Assembly (NCBI GenBank): GCA_041686345.1 | Contig: JAWLEA010000007.1 | Location: 1 to 59,728 of the forward strand | DNA: 59,728 bases | Source: JAQICJ01 sp041686345 | GTDB lineage: Bacteria; Myxococcota_A; Polyangia; HGW-17 | Reading direction: 5' to 3' | Shown: piece by piece, positions 35,481 to 46,636 of the stretch | Layout: every line of letters starts with the position of its first letter | Position numbering within the stretch: the first letter of the stretch is position 1 | Notes under the pieces: generated by a model | What the model was told of the DNA's origin: nothing | The model's input: only the letters and a program-made list of their open reading frames with translations | The model's database searches: none | Position numbers and translations under genes: made by a program

Positions 35481-38400
35481 GAGATATCTTCGAGGAAATC
35501 CTTTATTTTTTGATTGTTGGGATCTTCGGATAATCCCCGTTTGGCAGAAGAAATAGCTTTCTTGGTATTGCCAAGGGAATGATCGATTTTAGCAATTTTG
35601 AAATAGATTTCACTTTTGGTAATAATACCGTCGAGTTTTTGGAAAAGCATGGCTCTGTAGATTTTTTGAGCTTTTTCCAACTCATCATTGCGTTCATGAA
35701 GACCTGCAATAGAAAGCATATTGTCGATATTTGTAGGATTCAAGCGTCTGGATTGATTGTACATTTCCAGAGCTCCTGCAAAATCTTCCTGGCTTTCCTT
35801 GATTTTACCGATGCGCTGATAGATTACCGAAAGTGATTTTTTAGCTTTGCGGTTGGATTTTAACTTATCGATAAGCTCTGTATAGATCTCCATGGCTTTG
35901 TCATGGTTGCCTGATGCATAATAAGTATCACCAAGTTTTTGTTTTACTTCAATATTTTCCGGTTCAATCTTGGCTGCTTCTTCAAGATAGGGGAAAGCAG
36001 CTTCCGAAGCTCCTAGTTCCACAAACAATTGAGAAATGGATAGCAACAACGGCAGTCTTTCTTCGGGATCTTCGACTTTGGGTAATTTAATTTCGTAAAG
36101 TCGCAGCAGACCTTCTTTATTTTCAGTTTCTTCGTAATGCTTTTGCAAGGCTGAAAAAGCTTCGGAATGATCGGGATAGAGCTCAAGGGCTTCTTCCCAT
36201 CGGGTGATTGCTGTTTCCTTTTCTCCGAGTTTCAGGGCAATATTACCACGGCGGAAAGCCAGTTCGGCACCTTCTCTACCTTTTGGTTCTAGTAAAGCAG
36301 CTTTTTCAAGATACTGCTGGCATTTTTCAAGATCTTCCATGTTTTCGTAGAGCCTGGCCATACCGGTGAGAGCGGTAACGTTGCCTGAGTCTCTTTCCAG
36401 AATTTCTCCGAGAATTTGGATAGCGTTGTCCGGAGAACCGAGATTTTCTTCCCAGATGCGGGCTATTCGATCAAGATAATATACTTCTTCTTCCGAATTT
36501 TCGAGGGAATTGGCCAAGTCTTTACGTTTTTCGAGAATCTGAATTAAATCATGATAACGTTCAGTTTTAATGAAAATTTCGTCCAACTTGTTAAAGGCTT
36601 TTTCGTTGGATGGATCGATATCAATGATCTGTTTGTAATAATCGCCGGCTTCAAAAAGATCTTCTTGTTTATTCAAAACCAGGGAAGCCATATTTTCCAG
36701 AATCGGAACTTTGTCAGTTTCTTCCTGAGTTTGAGATAATTTGGTGAAGTAAATATCTTTCAAGGCATCCCAGTCTTCCTTGTTTTTGTAGATTGTACAC
36801 AAGGCTTCGTAAGAGACTTCATCGGAAGGATACATGAGAAAAGTGTCCTGCCATATTTCTTCGGCTTCTTGGTATTTCTCCAATTTGTCGGCCAGCAGTT
36901 GAGCGGTTTTGTGTTTGATTTCTAGCAATCCCGGATCGCTGCCCATATAATTGGCTTTGACCTTTAAAATCTCGATAAGTTTTTGCCAATTTTCGGTCTT
37001 TTCGTAAAGTCTGATCAATTGATCTTGCACTTCTTTTTTTGCTTCATTTTGATCAAAGAGTTTTTGCCAGGCTGCAATGGCCTTTTGTGGATTTTCAAGG
37101 CGCTGCTCACTGAGGTTGGCAATTTCCTTGAGAACAGTTTCTTTTTTCTCAAAATCGAAAATTACTTCACTTCTTTTGTCGAGAATTTCGATAAGCTTGT
37201 TGACTTCATCGGTTATGCGGTAGAATTCTTCAAGATTCTCGAGGGCTTTCATGTTTTCAGGTTCGATATTCAGAACAAAACGATAAAGTTTTTCCACAGA
37301 CTCGTTGTCACCGCTGTTCAGAGCAATTTGTGCAGTGCGCATGGCCAGATCTATGGCTGTCATTTCATCTATTTTGCTGTCAAGAATATCTGAAATAATC
37401 TGGATGAGGTCAGCCTCTTTATTGGAAATTTCGGCGATTTTAATGAATTCATCAACATATTGCTTTTCTTCAGGGGTGTTTTTGACTGCTTTGCCCCAGA
37501 ATCCAAAAGCTTCCTCAATATTGCCCAATTGTTGGGAAATATTTGCAGCTTGAACAATATATTCCGATTTGATAATTGGATCATCGGTTATTTCGATTCT
37601 TTTCTTGAGAAGGCCTACCATTTTTTCTTGATAACCAAGGTTTTCATAAATGGGTTGCAGGAGATCCAGAATTTCGGAAAGAACCGCTGTATCTTTTTCT
37701 AGAAGTTTTTCAAGAGCTGTTATGGTCAACTCGTGATTTTCAGAGAAAGTAAGCGCATCTCTCCATGCAGCCAGGGCACCTTCATGGTTCTCGAAGTGTT
37801 CAAGGCGGAGTTGGCCGAGGCGATAGAAATAAGTTGATTTTTCATCAGGTTCAAAAGCAGTATTGGCTTCCATTTGCAGAATGTTTTCCAATTCTTCAAA
37901 TTTGGAAGTTTGATTGAGCAGTCTGTCCAACTGATTGAGGATTTCCATATTGTCAGGCATGAATTCAACAGCTTTTTGCATGACTCTCACAGCACCTTCA
38001 AGATCTTCAAGAGAGAGTTCATAAATTTTTGCCTGGGTGAGCAGAATTTCTTTGCGAATTTCTTCATCATAGATTTCTTCTACAATTTCGGAATAGAGTT
38101 CAACCAGTTTGTCCCAAGCCTGATGTTCAGATGCTATGGTGTGCAATTGAGTTTCAGCATCTTTGTTTTCTGGATTTTCTTTAAAAAGTATTCCCCAATA
38201 TTTGAAGGATTCCATAGGTTCCTGAATGGTAAGATACAATTCAGCTATGGATTTGAGATTTACTTTGCGTTTTTCAGGATCAGCCTGATCTTCAAGAAGC
38301 AACTTATAAAGATTGATCAAGGATTTGTTCTGACCTTTGGTTTGATAGAGGGGTTCTAGAATTTCAGCTACGAGATTTCTGTATTCAACTGCGTCAAGGA

Positions 38401-41400
38401 GTTGTTCAAGAGCTTCTACAGCCTGTTCATGATCGGGGTTGAAATCCAGAATGAATTTGTATTTTTCAACAGCTTTTTCAATGTCGTTGATTTTATCTCT
38501 GAGGATATTACCGGTTTCAAGAATCAAGTTGTTGCGTTTGTCGTTGTCGGTTTCCAGACCTGTTCTCTGTTCCAGAATTTTAATCAACTCATACCAGTTT
38601 TCATCCTGTTTATATAAGTCTGACAGCATTTCCAGAGCTTTGATATTGTCGGGAGAGTCTTCAGTGATAATTTTGAGAGCTGTAATAGCTTCGAAGGAAT
38701 CATTGAGTTTTTCTTGCTGAATTTCGGCAAGTTTAAAGGCTTTATCTATTTTGTTTTCTTCATCAAGGCGAATGATGGTTTTCAAAATTTCAGAAAGCTC
38801 AATATACTTTTCGGTTTCCTGGTAGAGGGTTTCGAGAGCACTGAGAGCTTCAGTGTCTTCCGGAGAATACATCAGCAGTTTGTCCCAGGTGGAAATAGCT
38901 TCTTCGGGCTCGGAGAGCACATCCTGACGTAAGCGGGCAAGTTGTCTCAGAGTGGAAAGAATTTCTTCCTGATCTGTCAACAGTTCCGACTTTTTGGCCA
39001 GCAGGGCTGAAAGTTTTTTCCATTGTTCGGATTCTTGCAGGAGTTGGGAAAGTTCGCTGATTGCCTGGAGATGATCATCGCGGATATCCAGCAATTTGTA
39101 ATAAGTGATGATTGCCTGTTCTCTATCGTCGAGGGTTTCAGCCTGTATTCTGGCAATTTTCAAGAGAACATCAATTTGCAATTCAGTGTCATAGTTGTCT
39201 TTGATGCCTTCCTGAAGAACAGCAATCAATTCTTCCCAATTACCTTCTCTTACAGAGATTTCATAAATTTTATTGAGAATTTCACGGTTGGAAGGTTCGA
39301 GTTTCCAAGCTTCGCTGAGTGATTTGAAAGCAAGAGCAAGATCGTCTCCCCTTTCGTCATAAAGATGGGCACATTCTTTGAGTAATTCTATTTTGCGATA
39401 TTCATCTTCTGAGAGTTCAATCTGAATTTCATATACAGAAACAAGTTGTTTCCAGTAATCAAGTTCTTTGTAGATGGGTTCGAGAATTTTAGCCACTCTC
39501 AATTTGATATTATCGTCATCGAGAAGTTTTTCCAGGTAATCAATAGTGTTTTCATTGAGCGGATCAATATTGATAATTTCTTCGAGCCTGAAAACAGCGG
39601 AATCTGGATCATCAACTTTTTCATAGTAGAGTTCGGCAAGTTTGAGGTTGAGTTCAATGATTTCTGATGGTTCTGTTTTCATTGATACCTGCTGAATCAG
39701 GTGTTCGATCAATTCTTCCCAGTTGCCAAGTTTGGTATAAAGTTTGGTTAAAGCTTCAACTGCTTTTTGTTCTTCAGGTGATGATTCCAGTATTTCGCGG
39801 TAAACTTCTACTGCATCTTCGAGTTTATCCATTTTATCTTCAAGAAGTTCAGAAATCTTGTAAAGATTCTGGTTTTTCTTTTCAGGATCATAAAAAGAGT
39901 CGGCAGCATCGCGATAAACTTTGAGCAGATCATCCCAGCGTTCATTTTCAATGAGGAGTAATTCGAGTTCTCTGAAGATATCTTGATTGGAACTGTCATT
40001 TTCGAGAATACGTTTGTAATATTTCATGGACTCGTCGATTTTGTTCATTTCCCGGGCGTAGATTCGGGCAAGGTGAGTCATGATAATAGTGATGTGTTCT
40101 CCAGCATAAAATGCGTCTTCAACAATTTTTGAGAATACATCGGTGAGTACTTCCCATTTATCCAGCAGTTCGGAAAGATTAAGGAGACGATCCCTGACTT
40201 TTTGATTGTCTGGTTGTTCCAACAGCAGATAACCGTACCAGGTATAAGCTTCTTCAAGATCATCAAGAACAGTTTCATAGAGTTCGGCTATGCGACTGGT
40301 AAGTTGGGCTTTTTCTTCGGGAGTTTGTTTGATATCTCTTTGGATGGAAAGAACCTTGATAAGTTTTTTCCAATCCTGACGGGCTGCATAAACGGGTATG
40401 AGAACTTCTGAAGCTTCACCCGCGAAATCTTCTTTATCGAGGAAACTTTCCAATCTGTTTATGGTTTCATCGGCAGTTGGATCTCCGCCCAAGGCTGCTC
40501 GGAAAGATTCAAGAGCTCTGTCCTGATTTTCAAGATAATCACAGAAAATTTCACCCATGTTGAATCTGATTTCTACAGCTTCTTCCAGTTCAGCAGTGTA
40601 ACGAATTCTATTTTCATACAGTTCAATCAAATTGTCCCATTTTTCCAGATCGAAGAGAATTTCTTCGAGGGCACGGAAAATCTTGTAATCATCGGGCTTG
40701 AATTCGAGGATTGTATTGTAATGTTCTATGGCGCGATTTGGTTCATCGAGTTTTTCTCTGCACAATTCAGCTGCTTTTACCAGAGCATCATAACGGGCAT
40801 CAAGATTGTCCAGAGCCATATTGGCTCTTTTTGTATAAATTCCCATGAGCAGATCCCATTGCTCTGTAAGTTCGTAAACCCTTTCGAGAGCATCCATGGA
40901 ATGGAAGTTTTCAGGTGATATTTCCAGAACTTTTTCATAGTACTTTTGGGCAATATCCAGTTCTTCGAGCTCATCTCTGGCAACATCGGCTATGGTAAGA
41001 AATACTTGTTGCTGCAGATTTATGTCGATAATGTCATCGGCTACCTGAACGTACAGATCCACCAATTGCTGCCATTTGTCTTCCAGAGCGGCAATTCGCT
41101 GAAGTTGAGCAAGAATATCAGGTAGTTCTGGTTCTCCAACGGCTTCCTTGAGAGCTTGTCCGTAAAAACCGAAGGCAGCAACTGGTTCTCCAAGTTCTGT
41201 TTCTTTGATTCCGGCGATTTTAAGGAAGAGAGATACTTTTTGGTGAGGATCAAAGGCATATCCTGCTTTGAGAACATAAAGTCTCGTTAGTTTTTCCCAG
41301 TCGTTTTCAAGTTCATAGATGGTTTCGAGAATTTCAGCTGCCTGGAGGGCGAGGGTTTCTTCACCCTGAAGCATAGATTCCAAAGCTGCTTTGGATTTTT

Positions 41401-44400
41401 CATGGGTGGGATCTTCGTCCAGAACGTTTCTGTAATAGAAGATTGCCCTTTCAGGTTCTTCAAGATGAACTTGCAGAATATATCCCAGTCTGTAATTGAG
41501 AGAACGTCGATCGTCGTCGTCTTCGGTAAGGTTGAGTTCTCTTTCTACATAGTCGAAAACATCGATCCAGTTGCCCTGTTGTTCGTTGAGGCGGGCGAGA
41601 TAGCGGATAGCTTCGCCATGTTCGGGATTTTCGTTGAGAATGGAAGTCCAGGCTTCAATAGCGCCTTCAATATCATTGAGAGATTCTTCTCTGAGAATGG
41701 CAATTCTGGAGAAATAGTTGAGTCGCTGTTCTTCGTCCTGGGTAAGTTCAACTTTTTTGGCCAGAATTTTAACCAGTTCATCCCATTTTTCGATGCGGGA
41801 ATAAATAAATTCAAGTCGGTCGAGTGCTTCTTCATCTGTGGGGAATTCTTCCAGTAATTTTTGATAAGTTTGAGCGGCTTCCAAAGGAGCGTCAAGCATA
41901 TCTTCCTGGAGAACGGCGATATTGCGATAAATTTCTTTTCTTTCTTTTTCGCCTTGAGTCCAGTTGAGTTGCTTTTTATAGATTTCAATGATTTCAATCC
42001 ATTCTTCCATTGATTGATACAGGTTGATCAAAGCCTGAGCGGCTTCGTCCTGTTTTTGCAACATGCTTTCTTCACTGGCTTTTGACAGAAGTTTTTTATA
42101 CCATTCTATGGCTTTCTCCGAATTTTCCAGATGAGTTTCATAAATATCTGCTATTTTTTCGAGGTATTCGATGATAAGCAAATTGTTGTCTTCGATGGCT
42201 TCAATGGCTTCCTGCCATACTTCAACCAATTTTTCATATGAATTAAGCGCAATAGCCAGATTTTCGATAGAATCTCTGACGTTGGCGCTGGCGGGATCGA
42301 ATTTAATAGCTCGTCGCCATACTTCAAATGCTTTTTCCGGTTCGCTGAGTTTGAGGGTAAGAATTTGGCCGATTTTGGATAGAATATCAACGGCTTCATA
42401 ATTGTCTTGGGTGTCTTCAAGTTTTATTTCAAGGAGATCAACCAGTTTTTCATGGTTGTTTTCATCTTCATTGAGCCTGACCAGGATATCGGTAGCTTTT
42501 TGTCTTGTTTCCTTGAGTTCAAGCATTTCTTCGAGCATCTGGCGTGTATTTTCGTGTTCCTGATCAAACTCAAGAATTTCACGGAGAATATCAATGGCCA
42601 GATTGGGTGATTCCATTTTGTGCAGGAGAATATCGGCTCTTTTGTACATGAGATCGATTCGTTCCTGGTCGGAATCGGCATAAATGAGTTCGTCTTCGTA
42701 GAGAGCAGCCAGATTTTCCCATTTGTCTGATAATTCGTAAAGCCTGATGAGAGCTTCAAAAGCTTCATCGGATTCGTTGTCGAGTTCACGTAACTTGGTA
42801 TATGAATTGATGGCGGCTTCTACGTCGGCCAGCATGTTTTCATTGAGATGGCTCAACTTGGTGAGGATGTCTTTTTGTTCTTCGGGATCGGCTACAACAT
42901 CCAAGCGTTTGGTGTATAGGGTTTTAAGATCTTCCCAGTCTTCAGAACCGGAGAAAATTCTTTCTAAAGCCAGAAAAGCGCCTTCATGAAGGGGATCTTC
43001 TTCCAGAACGGTAAGATAGAATTTCTGGGCTTCTTCCCGGTTGTCTTCGTCAATTTCTTCCATGCGAGCAATTTCCCATGACAGGGAAAGTTTGAGTTTG
43101 TCTTCATGGTTTTCGATATATTCGAGATAAGTTTCTTTGAGAGTTTCAATTCGCTCATCAAGTTTGGCAAGGGTATGAAGTTTTTTGCGTACTTCTTCGT
43201 CTTCGGGCTTCAATTTGAACAACTGAATGGCCAATTCAAAGCCTTTGCCCATGTCACCAATTTTCTGAGTGGTGATATCGAGGAGTTCCTGATAAAACTC
43301 TATCTTTTTGAGTTCGTCTTCTTCCTGACTGGCAATGGCTTCAAGGGCGAAGGTATAATCTTCCCAGAGTTCTTCCTGTTTGTAATAAGGGAGAAGATAA
43401 CCGGCAGCTTCAATTCCGGTGGTGTTGTCTTTTTGATTTTCAAGAATCTCTCTGATGGCAGCTATGGTTTCTTCGTGTTGGGGTGAAAACTCAAGAACTC
43501 TGGCAAAATGAGGCAGGGCTTCAGCAGGTTGTTCGAGCATATCTTTGAGAAGTTCGCCCAGGCGGAATTCGAGGTTGATGATTCTTTCTTCTTCTTCGAC
43601 TTCCTTGATTTCCATTTTAAGAATCCGAGCTAATTCTTTAAATTCATTTTCCCCAAGATAGAGGCGATCAAGAGCCTGTAACGACTTGAGATGAGTAGGA
43701 TCTATGTCGATAATTTCGTTGTAATAACGAATTGCACTTTCCTTGTCATCTTTTTGGATTTCCATGATGGAAGCCATCTTTTCGCGGGCCCAGATGGTTT
43801 TTTGTGGTTCGCTGTCCAGTTCGATCTGTTTGTTCAAGATTGCTGTAAGCTCATCCCATTCTTCTTTGATTTCGTAGATGGAAGCGAGTCCTTCGAGAGC
43901 TTTATGTGATTCTTTGTCGATGGCGAGAATTTCCTGGAGAACTGATTCGCCTTTTTCCAGTTCAGAGAGTTTTTCTATATAAATCTTGGAAAGACGGGAG
44001 AGCAGATCTATTAGGTTGTCGCCTTCCATTTCAGGTTTGACCTGATTGTAGATTTCGGCCAGATCAATCCATTTGTCAGATTGTTCGGCAAAAGATTCCA
44101 ATTGTGCAATAATTTGATTGTCCAGAGGAGAAATGAGATAGGCCTCTCCACACCATTTGAAAGCCTGAGCCGGATCGCTGAGTTTTTCGTCGTAGCTTTC
44201 AATGAGTTTGTGGAGCCATTGCAATTTCTCTTCTTTGTTTTCGGCGTTTTTGAGCAGAACTTCGTACATGTCGGCAGCTTTGTTCCAGCGGTTCAACTCT
44301 TCATAGAGGGGCAGGAGGTTTTCAGCTGCTGTTTTGTTGGTTTCGTCAGTTTGCAGAACTTTCTCGTAGGGCTTGATGGCTCTTTCCGGTTTGCCGATTT

Positions 44401-46636
44401 TAGTGCGGTAAATATCGGCTACTTTAAAGAGCAGGAAGATTTTAGCTTCAGGATCTTCTTCTCTGGAAGCGTATTGACTGAGGGTTTCGATATATCCCAA
44501 CCAATTGTCATTTTGGGAGAACAGACTTTCCAGTTGATCCCAGTTTTTATTTTCTGCATAGAGAGTTTTTAAAATCTTGAGAGATTTTGGATGGTTGGGA
44601 TTGAGTTCGTGGACTCTTTCCCATATTTCCATGGCTTTAGCACCATAGGATTTCATTTTGTCAGTGAGAATATTGCCGGTTTTTTCGAGAAGAGGCAGAG
44701 CTTCTTCGTCGGTGGACATGGAAATTTTGCGATTGAGCATTTCCACCAGAGCGGCATATCTTTTGTCCCTTCTGTAAAGGAAAATCAGATTTTCCATGGC
44801 ATCTATATCATAGGGATCAGATTCCAGAATACGATTCCAGGTTTCAATGGCCAATTTTATGTTGTTAAGGGGATTTTGAGCAAATTCGGCCAGTTCAACA
44901 AGTTTCTTGTGTTTTTCTGATTCTGGGATGAGTTCGAGTTCTTTTTGGCGCAGAAAGAACAAACCTTTCCAGTTTCTTCTTTGTTCGTAGATATCTTTGA
45001 GGCTGTTGATTACTTCGATATCGCCGGGATCAAATTCGAGAATTTCTTCGAGGGGCTGGGCAGCGCGATTGGGGTTGGAAAGCTTTTCACTCCAGTAATG
45101 AGCAATTTGCTTGAGATATTCTTTTTTGGTGTCGAGATCTTTGGTGCTGTCAGTTTTTTTCTGATAAATGGTGATGACTTCTTTCCATCTTCCCATTTTT
45201 TTGTATTTTTCAGAAAGAGCTTCAATGGCCTGTTCATTTTCAGGATCCAGTTTCAGGACGCTGTTGTAAACATTGACAACCATGGCATCGACCTGCATTT
45301 TGTCTTCGATGATCTGAGCCATTTTTATGAGAGTGTTTACTCTGGCTTCGATGTTGTCTTTGGGCAGTGAACGTTCTTCTTTTTTATAAAGTTCGACCAG
45401 GGCATTCCATTTTTCTGTTTTGTGGTAGAGCTCTTTCAACTCTTCCTTGGCTTCCTGGTTAGCAGGATCCTGTTTGAGGATACGTTTCCAGACGTCGATT
45501 GCCTTGCCGGGGTTAACATCGATGCTGAATTCAGCTATCTTGCGGGCGAGTTTGATGGTTTCGTTGATGTCGCCTCTGGCTTTGCGCATTGCCTGCTGCA
45601 ACATGGAAATATAACGCATGGGCTCGTCTTTTTCGAGATAATAAGCTTCGTAGAAATTGAGGAGCAGAGGGGAATCAGGCTCAGTTTTGCGCAATTTGCG
45701 AAAATATTGTTCGGCCTTTTCGAGATCTTCTAATTGTCTCCACCAGATCATTCCCAATTGGAGATAAATTCCGGGATCGGGACGACGGGAGGTCTGGATT
45801 TCATTTTCGTAAAATTCAATCAGATCTTCGGTTTTATCCTGTTGATTATAAGCTGAAACAAGCAAAGTTTTAGACTTGGGGTTATCAGGATCTTCTTCTC
45901 TTACTTTCTTGATAAGAGCTTCTGCTTCCTGTGGATTTTGGAGGTATTCCAGCATATACTCAGCTGTTTCAAGAGTGAGCAACTGGCGATTTTCCGGATC
46001 TTCAAACAAATCAAGCTTGGGTTGAACCAGATTGACAAAATCTTCGTATCTCTGATTTTCCCTGTAGATGCGACAAAGATGCTTGAGGGCGTCACCATTG
46101 GTTTCATCCTGTTCAAGGGATTGCATAAGCAGAAGTTCCGTTTGTTCTTTATCTTCTGCGTATTTGGCTGATACTTCTGCAGCTTTGTAGTACATGTGAG
46201 AAGCCAGCTCTTTTTCTTCAGCTTCTTCGGCTTCAGTGGTGAATTTGGAAAGCAGTTTGTCGTAATTGCCAGCTTCCAATTCAAGTTCTTCTACCTTTTC
46301 GGATAATTCTTCGTCTTCCGGCTGCAATTGGGCAAGTTTGCGGTAAGCTTCCAGGGAATCATTTCCCTGCCATAACTCTGATTCCAGCAATTCGGCTTTT
46401 CTTTTGAGATTTTCAATGTTTTCTGGATCTATTTCCAGAATAAGATCCAAAAATGCCAGGCCAATTCTCAATCGATTTGACTTGATTGCTTTGCGGAATG
46501 ATTTTTCCAGAAAAACTACCTTTTCATTGTCGGAAATATCTTCTTGGGCAAGTTTTTCTTTGATTGTTTCAATCTGGTTGTTGATTTGGGAAGAATTCAG
46601 GAGGTTGGTGATTAAGGTTTTGATATCTTTAAGCAT
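35477..46636 (-). CDS. Giant cytoplasmic TPR-repeat protein (3719 aa), GltI/AgmK-like
   Basis: One uninterrupted frame of 3719 codons with an AGAGAGGAT ribosome binding site. There is no signal peptide or membrane segment, so it is cytoplasmic. Nearly the whole length repeats a unit of about 71-77 residues made of two TPRs, with the pattern AL..L..LY.....W..L...Y then AEI....L.....AI..Y..IL...P (for example LERVYELTEQWDLLMGIYTK). Variant units containing (I/L)L-E/Q-P-(I/L)Y recur near residues 1078, 1384, 1770, 2080, 2385, 2761 and 2994. It is very acidic and rich in Glu, Leu and Asp. Size, location and repeat type recall myxobacterial GltI (AgmK), a huge TPR protein of the gliding machine. 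It is coupled to engB by a 4-bp overlap. Confidence 0.7.
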   Translation of the reverse strand: MLKDIKTLITNLLNSSQINNQIETIKEKLAQEDISDNEKVVFLEKSFRKAIKSNRLRIGLAFLDLILEIDPENIENLKRKAELLESELWQGNDSLEAYRKLAQLQPEDEELSEKVEELELEAGNYDKLLSKFTTEAEEAEEKELASHMYYKAAEVSAKYAEDKEQTELLLMQSLEQDETNGDALKHLCRIYRENQRYEDFVNLVQPKLDLFEDPENRQLLTLETAEYMLEYLQNPQEAEALIKKVREEDPDNPKSKTLLVSAYNQQDKTEDLIEFYENEIQTSRRPDPGIYLQLGMIWWRQLEDLEKAEQYFRKLRKTEPDSPLLLNFYEAYYLEKDEPMRYISMLQQAMRKARGDINETIKLARKIAEFSIDVNPGKAIDVWKRILKQDPANQEAKEELKELYHKTEKWNALVELYKKEERSLPKDNIEARVNTLIKMAQIIEDKMQVDAMVVNVYNSVLKLDPENEQAIEALSEKYKKMGRWKEVITIYQKKTDSTKDLDTKKEYLKQIAHYWSEKLSNPNRAAQPLEEILEFDPGDIEVINSLKDIYEQRRNWKGLFFLRQKELELIPESEKHKKLVELAEFAQNPLNNIKLAIETWNRILESDPYDIDAMENLIFLYRRDKRYAALVEMLNRKISMSTDEEALPLLEKTGNILTDKMKSYGAKAMEIWERVHELNPNHPKSLKILKTLYAENKNWDQLESLFSQNDNWLGYIETLSQYASREEDPEAKIFLLFKVADIYRTKIGKPERAIKPYEKVLQTDETNKTAAENLLPLYEELNRWNKAADMYEVLLKNAENKEEKLQWLHKLIESYDEKLSDPAQAFKWCGEAYLISPLDNQIIAQLESFAEQSDKWIDLAEIYNQVKPEMEGDNLIDLLSRLSKIYIEKLSELEKGESVLQEILAIDKESHKALEGLASIYEIKEEWDELTAILNKQIELDSEPQKTIWAREKMASIMEIQKDDKESAIRYYNEIIDIDPTHLKSLQALDRLYLGENEFKELARILKMEIKEVEEEERIINLEFRLGELLKDMLEQPAEALPHFARVLEFSPQHEETIAAIREILENQKDNTTGIEAAGYLLPYYKQEELWEDYTFALEAIASQEEDELKKIEFYQELLDITTQKIGDMGKGFELAIQLFKLKPEDEEVRKKLHTLAKLDERIETLKETYLEYIENHEDKLKLSLSWEIARMEEIDEDNREEAQKFYLTVLEEDPLHEGAFLALERIFSGSEDWEDLKTLYTKRLDVVADPEEQKDILTKLSHLNENMLADVEAAINSYTKLRELDNESDEAFEALIRLYELSDKWENLAALYEDELIYADSDQERIDLMYKRADILLHKMESPNLAIDILREILEFDQEHENTRQMLEEMLELKETRQKATDILVRLNEDENNHEKLVDLLEIKLEDTQDNYEAVDILSKIGQILTLKLSEPEKAFEVWRRAIKFDPASANVRDSIENLAIALNSYEKLVEVWQEAIEAIEDNNLLIIEYLEKIADIYETHLENSEKAIEWYKKLLSKASEESMLQKQDEAAQALINLYQSMEEWIEIIEIYKKQLNWTQGEKERKEIYRNIAVLQEDMLDAPLEAAQTYQKLLEEFPTDEEALDRLEFIYSRIEKWDELVKILAKKVELTQDEEQRLNYFSRIAILREESLNDIEGAIEAWTSILNENPEHGEAIRYLARLNEQQGNWIDVFDYVERELNLTEDDDDRRSLNYRLGYILQVHLEEPERAIFYYRNVLDEDPTHEKSKAALESMLQGEETLALQAAEILETIYELENDWEKLTRLYVLKAGYAFDPHQKVSLFLKIAGIKETELGEPVAAFGFYGQALKEAVGEPELPDILAQLQRIAALEDKWQQLVDLYVQVADDIIDINLQQQVFLTIADVARDELEELDIAQKYYEKVLEISPENFHSMDALERVYELTEQWDLLMGIYTKRANMALDNLDARYDALVKAAELCREKLDEPNRAIEHYNTILEFKPDDYKIFRALEEILFDLEKWDNLIELYENRIRYTAELEEAVEIRFNMGEIFCDYLENQDRALESFRAALGGDPTADETINRLESFLDKEDFAGEASEVLIPVYAARQDWKKLIKVLSIQRDIKQTPEEKAQLTSRIAELYETVLDDLEEAYTWYGYLLLEQPDNQKVRDRLLNLSELLDKWEVLTDVFSKIVEDAFYAGEHITIIMTHLARIYAREMNKIDESMKYYKRILENDSSNQDIFRELELLLIENERWDDLLKVYRDAADSFYDPEKKNQNLYKISELLEDKMDKLEDAVEVYREILESSPEEQKAVEALTKLYTKLGNWEELIEHLIQQVSMKTEPSEIIELNLKLAELYYEKVDDPDSAVFRLEEIINIDPLNENTIDYLEKLLDDDNIKLRVAKILEPIYKELDYWKQLVSVYEIQIELSEDEYRKIELLKECAHLYDERGDDLALAFKSLSEAWKLEPSNREILNKIYEISVREGNWEELIAVLQEGIKDNYDTELQIDVLLKIARIQAETLDDREQAIITYYKLLDIRDDHLQAISELSQLLQESEQWKKLSALLAKKSELLTDQEEILSTLRQLARLRQDVLSEPEEAISTWDKLLMYSPEDTEALSALETLYQETEKYIELSEILKTIIRLDEENKIDKAFKLAEIQQEKLNDSFEAITALKIITEDSPDNIKALEMLSDLYKQDENWYELIKILEQRTGLETDNDKRNNLILETGNILRDKINDIEKAVEKYKFILDFNPDHEQAVEALEQLLDAVEYRNLVAEILEPLYQTKGQNKSLINLYKLLLEDQADPEKRKVNLKSIAELYLTIQEPMESFKYWGILFKENPENKDAETQLHTIASEHQAWDKLVELYSEIVEEIYDEEIRKEILLTQAKIYELSLEDLEGAVRVMQKAVEFMPDNMEILNQLDRLLNQTSKFEELENILQMEANTAFEPDEKSTYFYRLGQLRLEHFENHEGALAAWRDALTFSENHELTITALEKLLEKDTAVLSEILDLLQPIYENLGYQEKMVGLLKKRIEITDDPIIKSEYIVQAANISQQLGNIEEAFGFWGKAVKNTPEEKQYVDEFIKIAEISNKEADLIQIISDILDSKIDEMTAIDLAMRTAQIALNSGDNESVEKLYRFVLNIEPENMKALENLEEFYRITDEVNKLIEILDKRSEVIFDFEKKETVLKEIANLSEQRLENPQKAIAAWQKLFDQNEAKKEVQDQLIRLYEKTENWQKLIEILKVKANYMGSDPGLLEIKHKTAQLLADKLEKYQEAEEIWQDTFLMYPSDEVSYEALCTIYKNKEDWDALKDIYFTKLSQTQEETDKVPILENMASLVLNKQEDLFEAGDYYKQIIDIDPSNEKAFNKLDEIFIKTERYHDLIQILEKRKDLANSLENSEEEVYYLDRIARIWEENLGSPDNAIQILGEILERDSGNVTALTGMARLYENMEDLEKCQQYLEKAALLEPKGREGAELAFRRGNIALKLGEKETAITRWEEALELYPDHSEAFSALQKHYEETENKEGLLRLYEIKLPKVEDPEERLPLLLSISQLFVELGASEAAFPYLEEAAKIEPENIEVKQKLGDTYYASGNHDKAMEIYTELIDKLKSNRKAKKSLSVIYQRIGKIKESQEDFAGALEMYNQSRRLNPTNIDNMLSIAGLHERNDELEKAQKIYRAMLFQKLDGIITKSEIYFKIAKIDHSLGNTKKAISSAKRGLSEDPNNQKIKDFLEDIS

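Noticed and set aside
35477..46636. Long plus-strand frames opposite the giant TPR gene
   Set aside because: They are Phe/Ile-rich mirror frames of a repetitive acidic protein, with no starts or family features.
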